Both the position numbers and the translations under genes were made by a program. 64,000 nucleotides of DNA from positions 992,001-1,056,000 of the forward strand of contig NZ_WUTY02000001.1 in assembly GCF_009828925.2 (NCBI RefSeq), written 5' to 3'. The notes under the pieces were generated by a model. It saw only the letters and a list, made by a program, of their open reading frames with translations. It ran no database searches and had not been told where the DNA came from. How positions within the stretch are numbered: position 1 is the first letter of the stretch; each line of letters starts with the position of its first letter. This document shows, piece after piece, positions 9,989-20,454 of this stretch. The stretch comes from Methylicorpusculum oleiharenae (lineage in GTDB: Bacteria; Pseudomonadota; Gammaproteobacteria; Methylococcales; Methylomonadaceae).

Positions 9989-11833
9989 CTAAATGGACAA
10001 TTTTTCGACGCGACGATTACCGTATATCCAGTTGATGAGCATGCGTGATCCCATTATGGCGGTAAACATGGACGATAAAATGCCGATAGACAGCGTGACG
10101 GCAAAACCCTTAACCGGGCCTGTACCAAATCCGAATAAAATTAACGCGACCAGTAACGTGGTAATGTTTGAATCAAAAATGGTGCCGAACGCTTTTTCGT
10201 ATCCTGCGAAAATACTGGCTTGAGGCGTGTTGCCATTATTGATTTCCTCTCGAATCCGCTCATTAATCAGTACGTTGGCATCCACCGCCATACCTATCGT
10301 TAACACGATACCGGCAATACCCGGCAAGGTCAGCGTAGCCTGTAACAGCGAGAGCAGGGAAATAATCAATACCAGATTGAACGTCAGTGCAAAGTTGGCA
10401 ACCAAACCGAAAACCTTGTAGTAAAACACCATAAAAACCATCACGACCACAAAGCCGACAATAACGGAATTCATACCTTGATTGATGTTGTCCTGACCCA
10501 AGCTTGGACCGATGGTCCGCTCTTCAATGATATCGACCGGTGCCGCTAAAGCGCCAGCACGTAACAACAAGGCCAAGTTTCTGGCTTCCTGCGGATTATC
10601 GAGTCCGGTCGTCTGAAACCGTTTACTGAACGCATCTCGAATAGTGGCCACACTGATCACCTTTTCGACTTTTTCTTTGATACGCAGTTTTTCGCCGTTA
10701 ACTTCCCTGGTTTTAATTTTGTATTCAATAAATACAACGGCCATGGGCTTACCGATACTCTCTTGAGTGACTTTGCCCATTTTCTTGGCACCCACACCAT
10801 TGAGTGTGATGAAAACTGCAGGAGAATTGTTTTGATCAAGGCCTGACGAGGCGTCGACAATCTGGTCTCCGGTCACGATGACCCGACTATCCAGCAAGAT
10901 AGGATTGCCATTTTTCTCATAATATAAACGGCTGCCGATAGGCACGCGCCCCTGAACCGCCTTTTGAACATCGTGCTCGACATCAACCAGCCGGTATTCC
11001 AGGGTTGCCGTAGTGCCTAAGATATCTTTGGCACGCGCGGTATCCTGAACACCCGGCAATTGCACCACGATACGATTATCGCCCTGCTGTTGAATAACCG
11101 GTTCGGCAACACCCAGTTCATTAACCCGGTTACGTAAGGTCGTGATGTTTTGAGTCAGGGCAAACTTTTTAATTTCCCTTTGCTCAACTTCAGGGATAGT
11201 TAAAATCAGTTCATTTAAATTTTCTACCGATTCAAACTTCAAGCTGGAAAGGTCTTTATTAATGGCCTGAGTTGCGGCCTCCACTTCTTCGGCCGACTTA
11301 AGCTGAACCTTGATCCTGTCTTTATCTCTGCCGACAGACACATAATGCACTTTAGCGGTTCTTAATGCCGTACGCACATCATCGGTATAGCGCTCCTGCG
11401 CCTGTTTGATTGCAGCTTCCATATCCACTTCAAGCAAAAAATGAACGCCGCCTCGTAAATCCAGACCCAGATACATGGGTTTGGCACCGAATGCATTTAG
11501 CCAGGCAGGCGTAGCCGGCGCCAAATTTAGTGCAACCGTTGCATCGTTGCCCATTTTATCGCGCAAGACATCAGCTGCTTTTAACTGGTCATTGGTATTT
11601 TCAAACCGCAGCAGAGCCTGACCATTTGTATATTCGACGGATTTGCTGTTTAAACCCGCCTGCTTCACATGGTCTTCAATCTGCTTGACTTGAGCCTGCG
11701 CCAATGGCGTCGAACTCGATGAGACTTGAACCGAAGGATCATCACCGTATAAATTGGGTAAGGCGTAGATTGAAGCAACGACGAGTATGATCAGGATCAG
11801 CCCGTTTTTCCATAATGGGAAATGATTTTGCAT
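9989..11833 (-). CDS. secD: Protein translocase subunit SecD
   Basis: The 614-residue protein has an N-terminal helix (about 10-28), the motif LGLDLRGGVHFLLEV that marks SecD, a large periplasmic P1 domain, and five C-terminal helices including VGMAVDANVLINERIREE-like sequence (here IGMAVDANVLINERIREE). It works with SecF as the proton-driven accessory motor of SecYEG. The length is normal. It lies between yajC and secF with short gaps, in the conserved operon. Confidence 0.97.
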   Translation of the reverse strand: MQNHFPLWKNGLILIILVVASIYALPNLYGDDPSVQVSSSSTPLAQAQVKQIEDHVKQAGLNSKSVEYTNGQALLRFENTNDQLKAADVLRDKMGNDATVALNLAPATPAWLNAFGAKPMYLGLDLRGGVHFLLEVDMEAAIKQAQERYTDDVRTALRTAKVHYVSVGRDKDRIKVQLKSAEEVEAATQAINKDLSSLKFESVENLNELILTIPEVEQREIKKFALTQNITTLRNRVNELGVAEPVIQQQGDNRIVVQLPGVQDTARAKDILGTTATLEYRLVDVEHDVQKAVQGRVPIGSRLYYEKNGNPILLDSRVIVTGDQIVDASSGLDQNNSPAVFITLNGVGAKKMGKVTQESIGKPMAVVFIEYKIKTREVNGEKLRIKEKVEKVISVATIRDAFSKRFQTTGLDNPQEARNLALLLRAGALAAPVDIIEERTIGPSLGQDNINQGMNSVIVGFVVVMVFMVFYYKVFGLVANFALTFNLVLIISLLSLLQATLTLPGIAGIVLTIGMAVDANVLINERIREEINNGNTPQASIFAGYEKAFGTIFDSNITTLLVALILFGFGTGPVKGFAVTLSIGILSSMFTAIMGSRMLINWIYGNRRVEKLSI

Positions 11834-11909
11834 TTTATTATTCCAACGTAAACCGCGAACTAATGAGAGGCATACACGCCTTCAATCACGCGCTAAAACA
11901 GGTTTGAGC

Positions 11910-12257
11910 TCAGATTTTTGGTTTTTTTGCGACGGCTTTGTAAGTGCCTTTGGGCATCAAATTAGCAATAGCATGGCGCTGGACTTGTATAAACGTATCG
12001 TCACCAACTTCCAGCTTGACAAAATTGTCGTCCATGTCAGCGACTTTACCTAAAATGCCGCCATTGGTAACCACTTCAATGCCTTTGCTCAGAGACGCGA
12101 TCATCTCTTTATGTTCTTTAGTGCGTTTGGACTGCGGACGCAGAAACAAAAAGTAAAAAAATACCAGAACGCCTAACGGGAATATCAATCCCTCCAAACC
12201 GGGCTGCTGAGATGCCGGTGCAGCCTGAGCTAATGCGTCAGAAATAAAAAAACTCAT
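11910..12257 (-). CDS. yajC: Sec translocon accessory protein YajC
   Basis: The 115-residue protein has a short N-terminal stretch, one transmembrane helix (about 23-40, LIFPLGVLVFFYFLFLRPQ), then a basic cytosolic domain beginning KRTKEHKEM, the standard YajC arrangement. It associates with SecDF in the inner membrane. It sits between tgt and secD, 44 bases from tgt and 76 from secD. Confidence 0.96.
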   Translation of the reverse strand: MSFFISDALAQAAPASQQPGLEGLIFPLGVLVFFYFLFLRPQSKRTKEHKEMIASLSKGIEVVTNGGILGKVADMDDNFVKLEVGDDTFIQVQRHAIANLMPKGTYKAVAKKPKI

Positions 12258-12301
12258 AGTTAACCTCTGTCGTAGTTATTGTTATTTAAAAAATTTTGCC
12301 A

Positions 12302-13774
<1,473 letters not shown>

Positions 13775-13895
13775 TTATTCTCCCGCTTGGAATAGAAAGT
13801 GTAGGTGAGTGATTGAAAAGGCTTTTGCAACAGGGATGTATTCTTGCGTCCTTTGAAATCAAGCATCTACACTCAATAAAATGGGAGTAGGGTGA
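13775..13895 (+). repeat. Palindromic intergenic repeat, copy B (interrupted by the IS)
   Basis: This copy matches copies A and C across the whole element: the inner core GATTGAAAAGGCTTTTGCAA / CAGGGATGTATT / CCTTTGAAATCAAGCATC and the outer arms. Its last seven bases, GCAGATA, are missing here but are found at 15359-15365, directly after the insertion sequence. Joining GGGTGA (13890-13895) to GCAGATA recreates the end seen intact in copy C, so the IS entered this repeat. The rebuilt length is 128 bases, against 129 for copy C. Confidence 0.75.
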
Positions 13896-13972
13896 TGATA
13901 TGGACTCCTCCTCTCCCCTAAACGGTGTCAAAATACACCGACTAATTTAACCGGAAGAAAGAGGAGCCTGTC

Positions 13973-14986
13973 ATGAATCGTAACGTAATGGGTTTGGATA
14001 TTGCAAAGCAAGTATTTCATTTGTTCTCGATGAAAGATGGCAAAGCCGTGAAAAAGAAGTTGAAGCGTTCTGAGTTGTTGGCGTTTATCGCACAACTGCC
14101 AGTGAGCTTGATCGCGATGGAAGCGTGTGGTGGAGCGCATCATTGGGCTCGGGAGTTTGCAGCCTTGGGCCACGAAGTGGTGTTATTGAACGCCCGCTTC
14201 GTTAAGGCCTTCGGAGTCGGCAACAAAAACGATTTCAATGACGCCGAAGCGATTTTCACCGCAGCCTGTCAGCCGAACAAACGCACCGTGGCAGTAAAAA
14301 CGATCGAGCAACAAGATTTAACGATGTTACACGGTATTCGCCGAGGCAGGGTCGACGAACGAACGGCCTTGGCCAACCAAATACGTGGGCATTTGGCCGA
14401 ACGGGGCATGGTGTTGCCGCGTGGCGTAAATCAGCTCAGAAAACAACTACCGGAGATACTGGAGGATGGCGATAATCAGCTCAGTGCGCTAAGCCGCCGG
14501 CTTGTGGCCACGCAGTATCAGGCCCTGAAAGACTTGGACGAAGCAATCAAAGCACTGGAACGGGAAATTAGCGCGGTCTGTCAGCAACATGCCTTAAGCC
14601 GTCGCTTGGTCGATATACCGGGTATCGGCCCTTTGACCGCCGTGTTGGCGGCAGCCGATGTCGGGGACGGCAAGGACTATCATTCGAGCCGTGATTACGC
14701 GGCCAGCTTGGGCGTGGTGCCCCGGCAACACAGTAGTGGGGACAAACAGGTCTTGCTGGGCATCAGTAAGCGCGGCAATCGGTCGTTGCGGACCTCGTTG
14801 ATTCACGGCGCACGGTCGGTGCTGAAATACTGCGGCGATAAAAGCGATCCCTTGAGCCTGTGGCTCAAACGCCTGATCGAACGGCGCGGTTTCAATAAAG
14901 CAGCCGTGGCGCTAGCCAACAAGAATGCCCGGATCATCTGGGCCTTGGCAACGCGCGACGGGGACTATGTACCGCAAACGGCCTAG
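13973..14986 (+). CDS. IS110 family DEDD transposase/recombinase
   Basis: The 337-residue protein has the N-terminal RuvC-like DEDD domain (first aspartate in VMGLDIAKQVF, glutamate in LIAMEACGGAHHW, paired aspartates in KNDFNDAEAI) and the C-terminal Transposase_20 domain with the helix-hairpin-helix-like DIPGIGPLTA and the RGNRSLRTSLIHGARS segment. The family cuts and rejoins DNA guided by an element-encoded bridge RNA. A good ribosome-binding site, AAAGAGGAG, precedes the ATG. The frame is intact and full length, so the element may be active. Confidence 0.96.
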   Translation: MNRNVMGLDIAKQVFHLFSMKDGKAVKKKLKRSELLAFIAQLPVSLIAMEACGGAHHWAREFAALGHEVVLLNARFVKAFGVGNKNDFNDAEAIFTAACQPNKRTVAVKTIEQQDLTMLHGIRRGRVDERTALANQIRGHLAERGMVLPRGVNQLRKQLPEILEDGDNQLSALSRRLVATQYQALKDLDEAIKALEREISAVCQQHALSRRLVDIPGIGPLTAVLAAADVGDGKDYHSSRDYAASLGVVPRQHSSGDKQVLLGISKRGNRSLRTSLIHGARSVLKYCGDKSDPLSLWLKRLIERRGFNKAAVALANKNARIIWALATRDGDYVPQTA

Positions 14987-15340
14987 TAACTGAAAGACCG
15001 GGTTATCCACCCTTGCCCCACCGCCTCCACGCGATGGAAGGGTTCCGGCGCTGGGCCAAGCGTGGATAACCCTCAAACCGGTGATGTAAAAGAGTTCAAC
15101 AGATTGCGGAGGCAAGAGAACTTAATGTGATGACGATCAACAGGTCAGACCGGTGCTTTTGAAGTCCGTTTTACCCAGAGATTCTTGGAAATCGTTAGGG
15201 TGGTTGAGACAAAAGCACGCGGATAGATTCATCAGGGCCCGAAGGCCAATAAGTGCCTTCACAAAGAGGCCGAATATATGGCGGCAATCTCGATCTCTGT
15301 TGGAAACATCATTTTTTAAGCAATCTTGGCTTGCAATTGG
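14987..15340 (+). ncRNA. Candidate bridge RNA region of the IS1111 element
   Basis: The 350 bases between the transposase stop and the right inverted repeat have no supported gene. Near the start lies a perfect 11-bp inverted repeat, GGGTTATCCAC (15000-15010) and GTGGATAACCC (15062-15072), with a further inner pairing (CTTGCCCC with GGGCCAAG, one mismatch), so a long structured RNA stem is predicted. In the IS1111 group the bridge RNA that specifies target and donor is reported to lie in this 3' non-coding end. The exact RNA boundaries and loops are not determined. Confidence 0.55.
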
Positions 15341-15407
15341 GGAGGAGTCCATATATGGGCAGATACCAATGACCGATACCGGCATCCACTCTTAAGGCAA
15401 GCATTCA

Positions 15408-16121
15408 TCAATACCAAACTCTCAAACCCAGCACAAAACGCAGAGAATGATGGTGTTCCAACAGTGACTCCTCTTCAACATAATCAAAACCCAAGTAGGG
15501 CGCAAATTCTCGCTCAATTTCGTAGCGCAACCGGACGCCGGTTTCAAATTCGGTAATACCGGATTGAACACCCCGGTTTTTAACGTCATCGGCAGCAATA
15601 TTGACTTCCATTCTGGGCTGCAGAATCAGACGCTGAGTTAACAGAAAGTCTTTCGAAAGACTTAATCGACCCAGCACATTCCCTTTTTCATTGATGAACA
15701 TGGCACTGTCGACTTCGATGAAAAAAGGTGCAAGCCCCTGAAATCCGATGACCGCATCAAACGTACGTTCGGGTTCAAATGCGCGCCTTGCCCCGACTTG
15801 AAAGTCCCAGAAAGTGGAAATGTTGCGGCTGTAGAGCACTTGTAAATCGGCACGGCCAAAAATACCCTGGTCTCCCGAATAATCGCCTTCTGATTTTATC
15901 CATAACTTATGCTCGTCGTTGCCAACTCTGTGCTGAATATCCCACTTGAACATTTGCAGTTTGCCGTTGCTCTCATATTCCAGCCGTTCGGCTTTAAAGT
16001 GGTTAATCAACAGGGCGTCTTCCTCGGCCATGGCGGTACTGATACCCAGAACCCCGGCCAGCACCGCAATGATAAAAATTCTGGCGGTGTCATGTGCTGT
16101 GAATGGCTGAATAACCGTCAT
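15408..16121 (-). CDS. copB: Copper resistance outer membrane protein CopB
   Basis: The 237-residue protein has a signal peptide (cleavage near AMA-EEDAL, about residue 32) and the CopB family body: alternating amphipathic strands such as QVGARRAFEPERTFDAVIGF and a C-terminal strand ending VLGLRVWY, as in outer-membrane beta-barrels. CopB is the outer-membrane partner of the CopA oxidase in periplasmic copper resistance. Its start overlaps the copA stop by four bases (ATGA), so the two are co-translated. It lacks the long Met/His-rich N-terminal region of some CopB proteins. Confidence 0.9.
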   Translation of the reverse strand: MTVIQPFTAHDTARIFIIAVLAGVLGISTAMAEEDALLINHFKAERLEYESNGKLQMFKWDIQHRVGNDEHKLWIKSEGDYSGDQGIFGRADLQVLYSRNISTFWDFQVGARRAFEPERTFDAVIGFQGLAPFFIEVDSAMFINEKGNVLGRLSLSKDFLLTQRLILQPRMEVNIAADDVKNRGVQSGITEFETGVRLRYEIEREFAPYLGFDYVEEESLLEHHHSLRFVLGLRVWY

Positions 16122-17959
16122 GGTACCCGGTCCTCCGCCTGTTCCACAGTCAACTTACGAAACATGCCCGTGTCCATGTGATAGAGCAAATGACAGTGAA
16201 ACGCCCAATCACCGACCGCGTCGGCAATGACGTCAACTTCAACAGTTTCGCCGGGCTTGACGTTGATCACATGTTTTTTGGGCTTGTAATTGCCCTGTCC
16301 GTTGACCAGATACTGCCACAGTCCATGAATATGAATGGGGTGGTTCATCATCGTTTCGTTGACGTATTTAAACCGGATCCGCTCTCCGAAGCGCACTTTG
16401 ATCGGTTCCGCATCCTTGTAAGCAATATCATCGAATGACCAGATGTACCGGTACATATTACCGGTCAGACGCAGCGTGATTTCCCGGTCAGGTTCGCCCC
16501 CTTCAGGGTTGGGTGCTACGGCTTTAAGATGCTCGTACTTCAGGACATCTGTAGATAAAATCGCCTCTGGCTGTTGATGCTGCTGGTTCATAGGCTGAAG
16601 ATGTACATTCATTTGATGGCCGGCATGTTCATCAGCATTTTCAGAAAGAGGCGTTTCGGTTTGATGCCGTTCATGGTTTTGTTCAGACGCATTGCCATTA
16701 ACAGGCTCTTGATGATCGCTGGTCTGGGTTTGTTCATGCGGCATGCTCTCCCTATTATGACCGGCATGCTCATCGGTTTTTTCAGCTGCCGCGGTTTCGG
16801 CTTGGTGTGAGCCATGTCCTTCTGAAAGCTCATCCGCATCAACTGACTGTTGATAATCCTTATGCCCTGCATGTTCACCATGCTCGCCGCCCATATCAGC
16901 CAGCGTAAGCAAAGTCATGGGCCGTAACGCGGGGACTTCCGCTTGTAAAGCCTTGTGCGGCGTCAGTGTCGCCCGCGCATAGCCGCTTCTATCCATGGCT
17001 TCGGCAAATACGGTATAGGCTTGATCCGACTGAGGTTCAACCAGAACATTATAGGTTTCGGCCACAGCAATACGAAATTCATCAACATCGACCGGAACTA
17101 CAGCCTGTCCATCGGCTTCGATCACACGCATTTTTAGATGCGGAATGCGCACATCGAAATAGGTCATCGCAGACGCATTGATAAAGCGCAGCCGGATTTT
17201 CTCGCCCGGCTTAAATAAGGCGGTCCAGTTAGTTTCAGGTGTTTGACCGTTAATCAAAAACCGGTAAGTTGAGCCGTTAACATCGGCCAGATCGGTTGGA
17301 TCCATCCGCATCCATCCCCAGTCCCAGCGATCCGAAAGCGTTGCGCTCAACCCATTATTTTGGATATCCTGAAAGAAAGTAGGCACTGTTCTTTTTTGGA
17401 AGTTGTAATAATCACTCTGCTTTTTCAGCCTCGCCATTGTCCTGTGGGGATCGGCTTGCGGCCAGTCGGACAAAATTATCACGATATCGCGGTCAACCGG
17501 ATGCGGCTCTTCTGCAGGATCGATGATTAACGCACCGTACAAGCCCATTTGCTCCTGCATGCCCGAGTGACCGTGATACCAGTATGTGCCGCTTTGGTTG
17601 ACCGGAAACCGGTAAGTAAACGTTTCGCCGGGTTTAATACCGGAAAAACTGATACCCGGCACACCATCCATTTCATAAGGAAGAATGATGCCGTGCCAAT
17701 GCAGAGAGGTCGTTTCCTTTAACCGGTTGGTCACATTTAATGTGATTAACTCACCTTCTCGCCAACGCAAAGTCGGGGCAGGAAGTGAATCATCCGCCAA
17801 ATAGGCCTTTTGCGTTTGACCTATTACATTGATGGCTTTTTCATCAATGGCGAGGTTGTATTCTCCGGCGATAAGCACTCCGGGCTTAGGCCCCAAACCC
17901 GCAATGAACAGCATGCAAAGTGTTTTGAATAAATAATGGCGCGGAATGGCGTTAAGCAT
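16118..17959 (-). CDS. copA: Multicopper oxidase, copper resistance protein CopA
   Basis: Start chosen at the ATG at 17959, which has AGGA seven bases upstream; the open frame extends upstream only to a TTG. The 613-residue product has a hydrophobic export signal without an obvious twin arginine. Copper ligands are present in order: HWHG (87-90), WYHGHSG (127-133), HPIHIHG (540-546) and HCHLLYHMDTGM (588-599), giving type 1, 2 and 3 sites. Between them lies a His/Glu/Gln-rich linker (about 359-465) with three HAGH motifs. CopA oxidises or binds periplasmic copper. The gene leads a copA-copB operon, divergent from the TonB-type cluster. Confidence 0.94.
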   Translation of the reverse strand: MLNAIPRHYLFKTLCMLFIAGLGPKPGVLIAGEYNLAIDEKAINVIGQTQKAYLADDSLPAPTLRWREGELITLNVTNRLKETTSLHWHGIILPYEMDGVPGISFSGIKPGETFTYRFPVNQSGTYWYHGHSGMQEQMGLYGALIIDPAEEPHPVDRDIVIILSDWPQADPHRTMARLKKQSDYYNFQKRTVPTFFQDIQNNGLSATLSDRWDWGWMRMDPTDLADVNGSTYRFLINGQTPETNWTALFKPGEKIRLRFINASAMTYFDVRIPHLKMRVIEADGQAVVPVDVDEFRIAVAETYNVLVEPQSDQAYTVFAEAMDRSGYARATLTPHKALQAEVPALRPMTLLTLADMGGEHGEHAGHKDYQQSVDADELSEGHGSHQAETAAAEKTDEHAGHNRESMPHEQTQTSDHQEPVNGNASEQNHERHQTETPLSENADEHAGHQMNVHLQPMNQQHQQPEAILSTDVLKYEHLKAVAPNPEGGEPDREITLRLTGNMYRYIWSFDDIAYKDAEPIKVRFGERIRFKYVNETMMNHPIHIHGLWQYLVNGQGNYKPKKHVINVKPGETVEVDVIADAVGDWAFHCHLLYHMDTGMFRKLTVEQAEDRVP

Positions 17960-18353
17960 AGAATTCCTGAATGGCGAAGCGCCCAATTGAAAATAGCATG
18001 GCAGCACATTGCTTGCGGATAGCAAAAAATAAACTGCAATACCAATAGACGCAAAAACTAATCGATTTATCAAAATATTCGGTGATTTAACACGACTTGG
18101 ATCAATCCGTATACAGCAGAAATCGTCAGCAACCGCTTTTGGGGCGAAACCTTAATGACCTGGATTTTTGTTCTTCACTTGCTTTAACTCTGAACAACGT
18201 TATTAAAATGACATAAATTGCTTTCTCAGACGGATTTATTCGCAAATGCAATAAAAAAACCTCAATACTACTCTTTTACAAATGACACTTGTTTGCATTT
18301 ACCGCTGTGATAAAGTAGCACAGCCTTTTCATTATTATTTATCCGGAAATTTT
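17960..18353. other. Divergent intergenic region between copA and the DUF3450 gene
   Basis: About 390 bases that must drive copA leftward and the TonB-type operon rightward. An inverted pair, GCAAATGCAA near 18242-18251 and TTGTTTGCATTT near 18290-18301, is visible and could be a regulator site. There is no convincing 19-base Fur box and no copper-responsive cop box that I can identify. Nothing else is recognised. Confidence 0.4.
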
Positions 18354-19124
18354 ATGTTTTTTTTGCGCCGATCCTTAATTGGCCTGGCTGGACTTTTCAG
18401 CTTATCCGCGTCCACGGCTTTTAGTGATCCGTTAAACCAAGCTCTAGATATAGATCTGACAACCAACAAAGCGGCTGTGAGCTCGCAAAAATCAATCGAT
18501 GATGCCAGCGATCAAACTCAAAAAATGCTGGAGGAATACCGATCAGCGACCCGACACGCGGAAACCCTGCAAACCTATAATGCCCATTTGAAGGAACTGC
18601 TTAATTCTCAACTGGCAGAAAAAGCCTCGATGGAGACTCAGTTAACTCAAATCGAGGTGACCGAAAGGGAAATTGTGCCTTTGATTCTGAAAATGATGGG
18701 CAGTCTGGAACAATTTATCCAATTGGACCTGCCTTTTTTACCGGAAGAACGTCAAGAACGGCTGACCCAGTTAAAACAGCTGGTTAACCGGGCCGATGTA
18801 ACCGAAGCAGAGAAATTCCGCCGTATCCTCGAAGCCTTTCAGGTAGAAAACGATTACGGCAATACGATTGAAGCCTACCGGGCGGATATTGATTTAAACG
18901 GCACGACCAGTTCCGTGGATTTTTTACGTCTGGGTCGGATAGCTCTTTATTATCAACGTTTAGACGGCAGCGAAGGCGGTTTTTGGAATAAAGAAAAAAA
19001 GCAGTGGGAAACGCTGCCCTCCAGCTATAGAACGGCGCTTCGCAACGGATTACGCATTGCCCGTAAAGAGATGGCACCGGATATGTTAACGCTTCCCGTG
19101 GCTGCCCCGGAGACAGCACAATGA
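18354..19124 (+). CDS. DUF3450 family periplasmic coiled-coil protein of TtpC-type TonB system
   Basis: Start set at 18354 (MFFLRRSLIGLAGLF), giving 257 residues with a signal peptide; the longer frame adds 24 residues that do not look like a leader. After the signal come coiled-coil helices rich in Gln/Glu and the DUF3450 signature region containing LDLPFLPEERQERL. This family occurs almost only as the first gene of TtpC-ExbB-ExbD-TonB-TPR operons, as seen here, and is thought to work with TtpC in the periplasm. Its exact role is unknown. It overlaps ttpC by four bases. Confidence 0.88.
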   Translation: MFFLRRSLIGLAGLFSLSASTAFSDPLNQALDIDLTTNKAAVSSQKSIDDASDQTQKMLEEYRSATRHAETLQTYNAHLKELLNSQLAEKASMETQLTQIEVTEREIVPLILKMMGSLEQFIQLDLPFLPEERQERLTQLKQLVNRADVTEAEKFRRILEAFQVENDYGNTIEAYRADIDLNGTTSSVDFLRLGRIALYYQRLDGSEGGFWNKEKKQWETLPSSYRTALRNGLRIARKEMAPDMLTLPVAAPETAQ

Positions 19125-20452
19125 ATAAATTACTGATCATTTTGCTGACTGTTTTCTCCGTTTCTACTGTTTCAGCAGATCCTCTTGCATTGGATCAACT
19201 TCTGAACGAAGTCAAACGCAATCAAGGTATCGAAGGAAAAATCAACCAGGAGCGCGAAGCCCGGTTTTTAGCTGAAAAAGCTAAACAACAATCATTGTTG
19301 GCTGGCGCTCGCGCTGACCTGAGCACTCAAGAACGCTTAAGCGCCCAGCTTAAACAACAGCTTGAAGCCAATGAACAGGCCTTGAATCAGTTGCAAACCG
19401 AACTGGATAATCGCAGCGGTATATTGAAGGAATTATCGGGCGTTGCCAAACAGGCCGCCGGCGATCTTAAAGCTGATTTTGAAAACTCATTGATCTCAGC
19501 TCAATTTCCAGGGCGAACAGAAAAATTGGCGGAGATGGCCACCAGCAAGGCACTACCAAGCTTGGAGCAACTGGAATCGTTATGGTTTTTTCTGCAACAG
19601 GAAATGACAGAATCCGGAAAAATCGTCAGATTCAACAAAACCATTCTGACCGGTTCCGGAGAACCGCGAGAAGCGCAAGTGGTGCGTATCGGCAGTTTTA
19701 ATGCAGTCACTGATGGCCAGTATTTACGCTATCTTCCGGAAACCGGCAAACTGGCTGAACTCGCTCGCCAGCCCGATGGCGAATATACGAGTCTAGCAGA
19801 GGATTTTGCTGATGCCAAAAGCGGCGAAATCGCCGATATTGGCATTGATCCGACGCGCGGCGTCATCTTGAGTTTGCTCATTCAAACACCGAATATGTTT
19901 GAGCGTATTAATCAAGGGGGCGCTGTCGGCTATGTAACCATTATTTTGGGTCTTTTCGGTTTGATTTACGCGATATATAGACTGATTTTTCTGTCCAAAA
20001 CCGATATTGCCGTCAACGCGCAAGTTAACGATAAAACCATTTCTGAAGAAAACCCGCTCGGCCGAATTATTGCGGCAGCCGAACTGAATCATGCTGTTGA
20101 CGTTGATACGCTGCAGTTAATCATTGATGAAGCCATTACCCGTGAAGTCCCGGTTTTGGAAAAAGGTTTGTCGATGATCAAACTTCTCGCGGCGGTGGCT
20201 CCGCTACTTGGCTTATTGGGTACCGTAACCGGCATGATTTCCACCTTTCAGTCCATTAGTTTATTCGGTACAGGCGACCCGAAACTGATGGCCAGCGGCA
20301 TATCGCAAGCGTTGGTGACAACCATGATCGGCTTGTGTGTGGCTGTTCCTTTGTTATTCCTGCACAGCTTAATGGCTTACCGCAGCCGTTCGCTGATCCA
20401 GATTCTGGATGAACAAAGTGCCGGAATTATCAGCCGCAGAGCAGGCAAGTAG
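19121..20452 (+). CDS. ttpC: TtpC-like MotA/TolQ/ExbB proton channel family protein
   Basis: The 443-residue protein has a signal peptide (about 1-19), a long periplasmic coiled coil (about 25-115), and a C-terminal MotA/TolQ/ExbB domain with membrane helices at about 265-285, 345-370 and 385-410. The motif LLGLLGTVTGMISTFQSISLFGTGDPKLMASGISQAL is the family signature region (quoted in parts: LLGLLGTVTGMIS, MASGISQAL). TtpC of Vibrio is needed for energy transfer through the TonB2 complex. It is the second gene of the six-gene operon and is two bases from exbB. Confidence 0.9.
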   Translation: MNKLLIILLTVFSVSTVSADPLALDQLLNEVKRNQGIEGKINQEREARFLAEKAKQQSLLAGARADLSTQERLSAQLKQQLEANEQALNQLQTELDNRSGILKELSGVAKQAAGDLKADFENSLISAQFPGRTEKLAEMATSKALPSLEQLESLWFFLQQEMTESGKIVRFNKTILTGSGEPREAQVVRIGSFNAVTDGQYLRYLPETGKLAELARQPDGEYTSLAEDFADAKSGEIADIGIDPTRGVILSLLIQTPNMFERINQGGAVGYVTIILGLFGLIYAIYRLIFLSKTDIAVNAQVNDKTISEENPLGRIIAAAELNHAVDVDTLQLIIDEAITREVPVLEKGLSMIKLLAAVAPLLGLLGTVTGMISTFQSISLFGTGDPKLMASGISQALVTTMIGLCVAVPLLFLHSLMAYRSRSLIQILDEQSAGIISRRAGK

Positions 20453-20454
20453 CA

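Larger units (their letters stand above)
13896..15358 (+). mobile_element. IS110-family (IS1111 group) insertion sequence
   Basis: A ~1.46 kb element with one transposase gene. Subterminal inverted repeats ATATGGACTCCTCC (13898-13911) and GGAGGAGTCCATAT (15341-15354) flank it, as is typical of the IS1111 group. The transposase starts close to the left end, and about 350 non-coding bases lie on the right, again the IS1111 layout. No target duplication is seen. The ends were set by comparison with intact copies of the repeat into which it has inserted, so they may be off by a few bases. Confidence 0.85.

Noticed and set aside
15153-15556. Short open frames around the right end of the IS and the copB 3' end
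   Set aside because: They run across the IS boundary or antisense to copB and resemble nothing.
16574-16881. Open frames opposite and out of frame with the copA His-rich linker
   Set aside because: Shadow frames from the His/Glu repeats; Met/Arg-rich and without starts.
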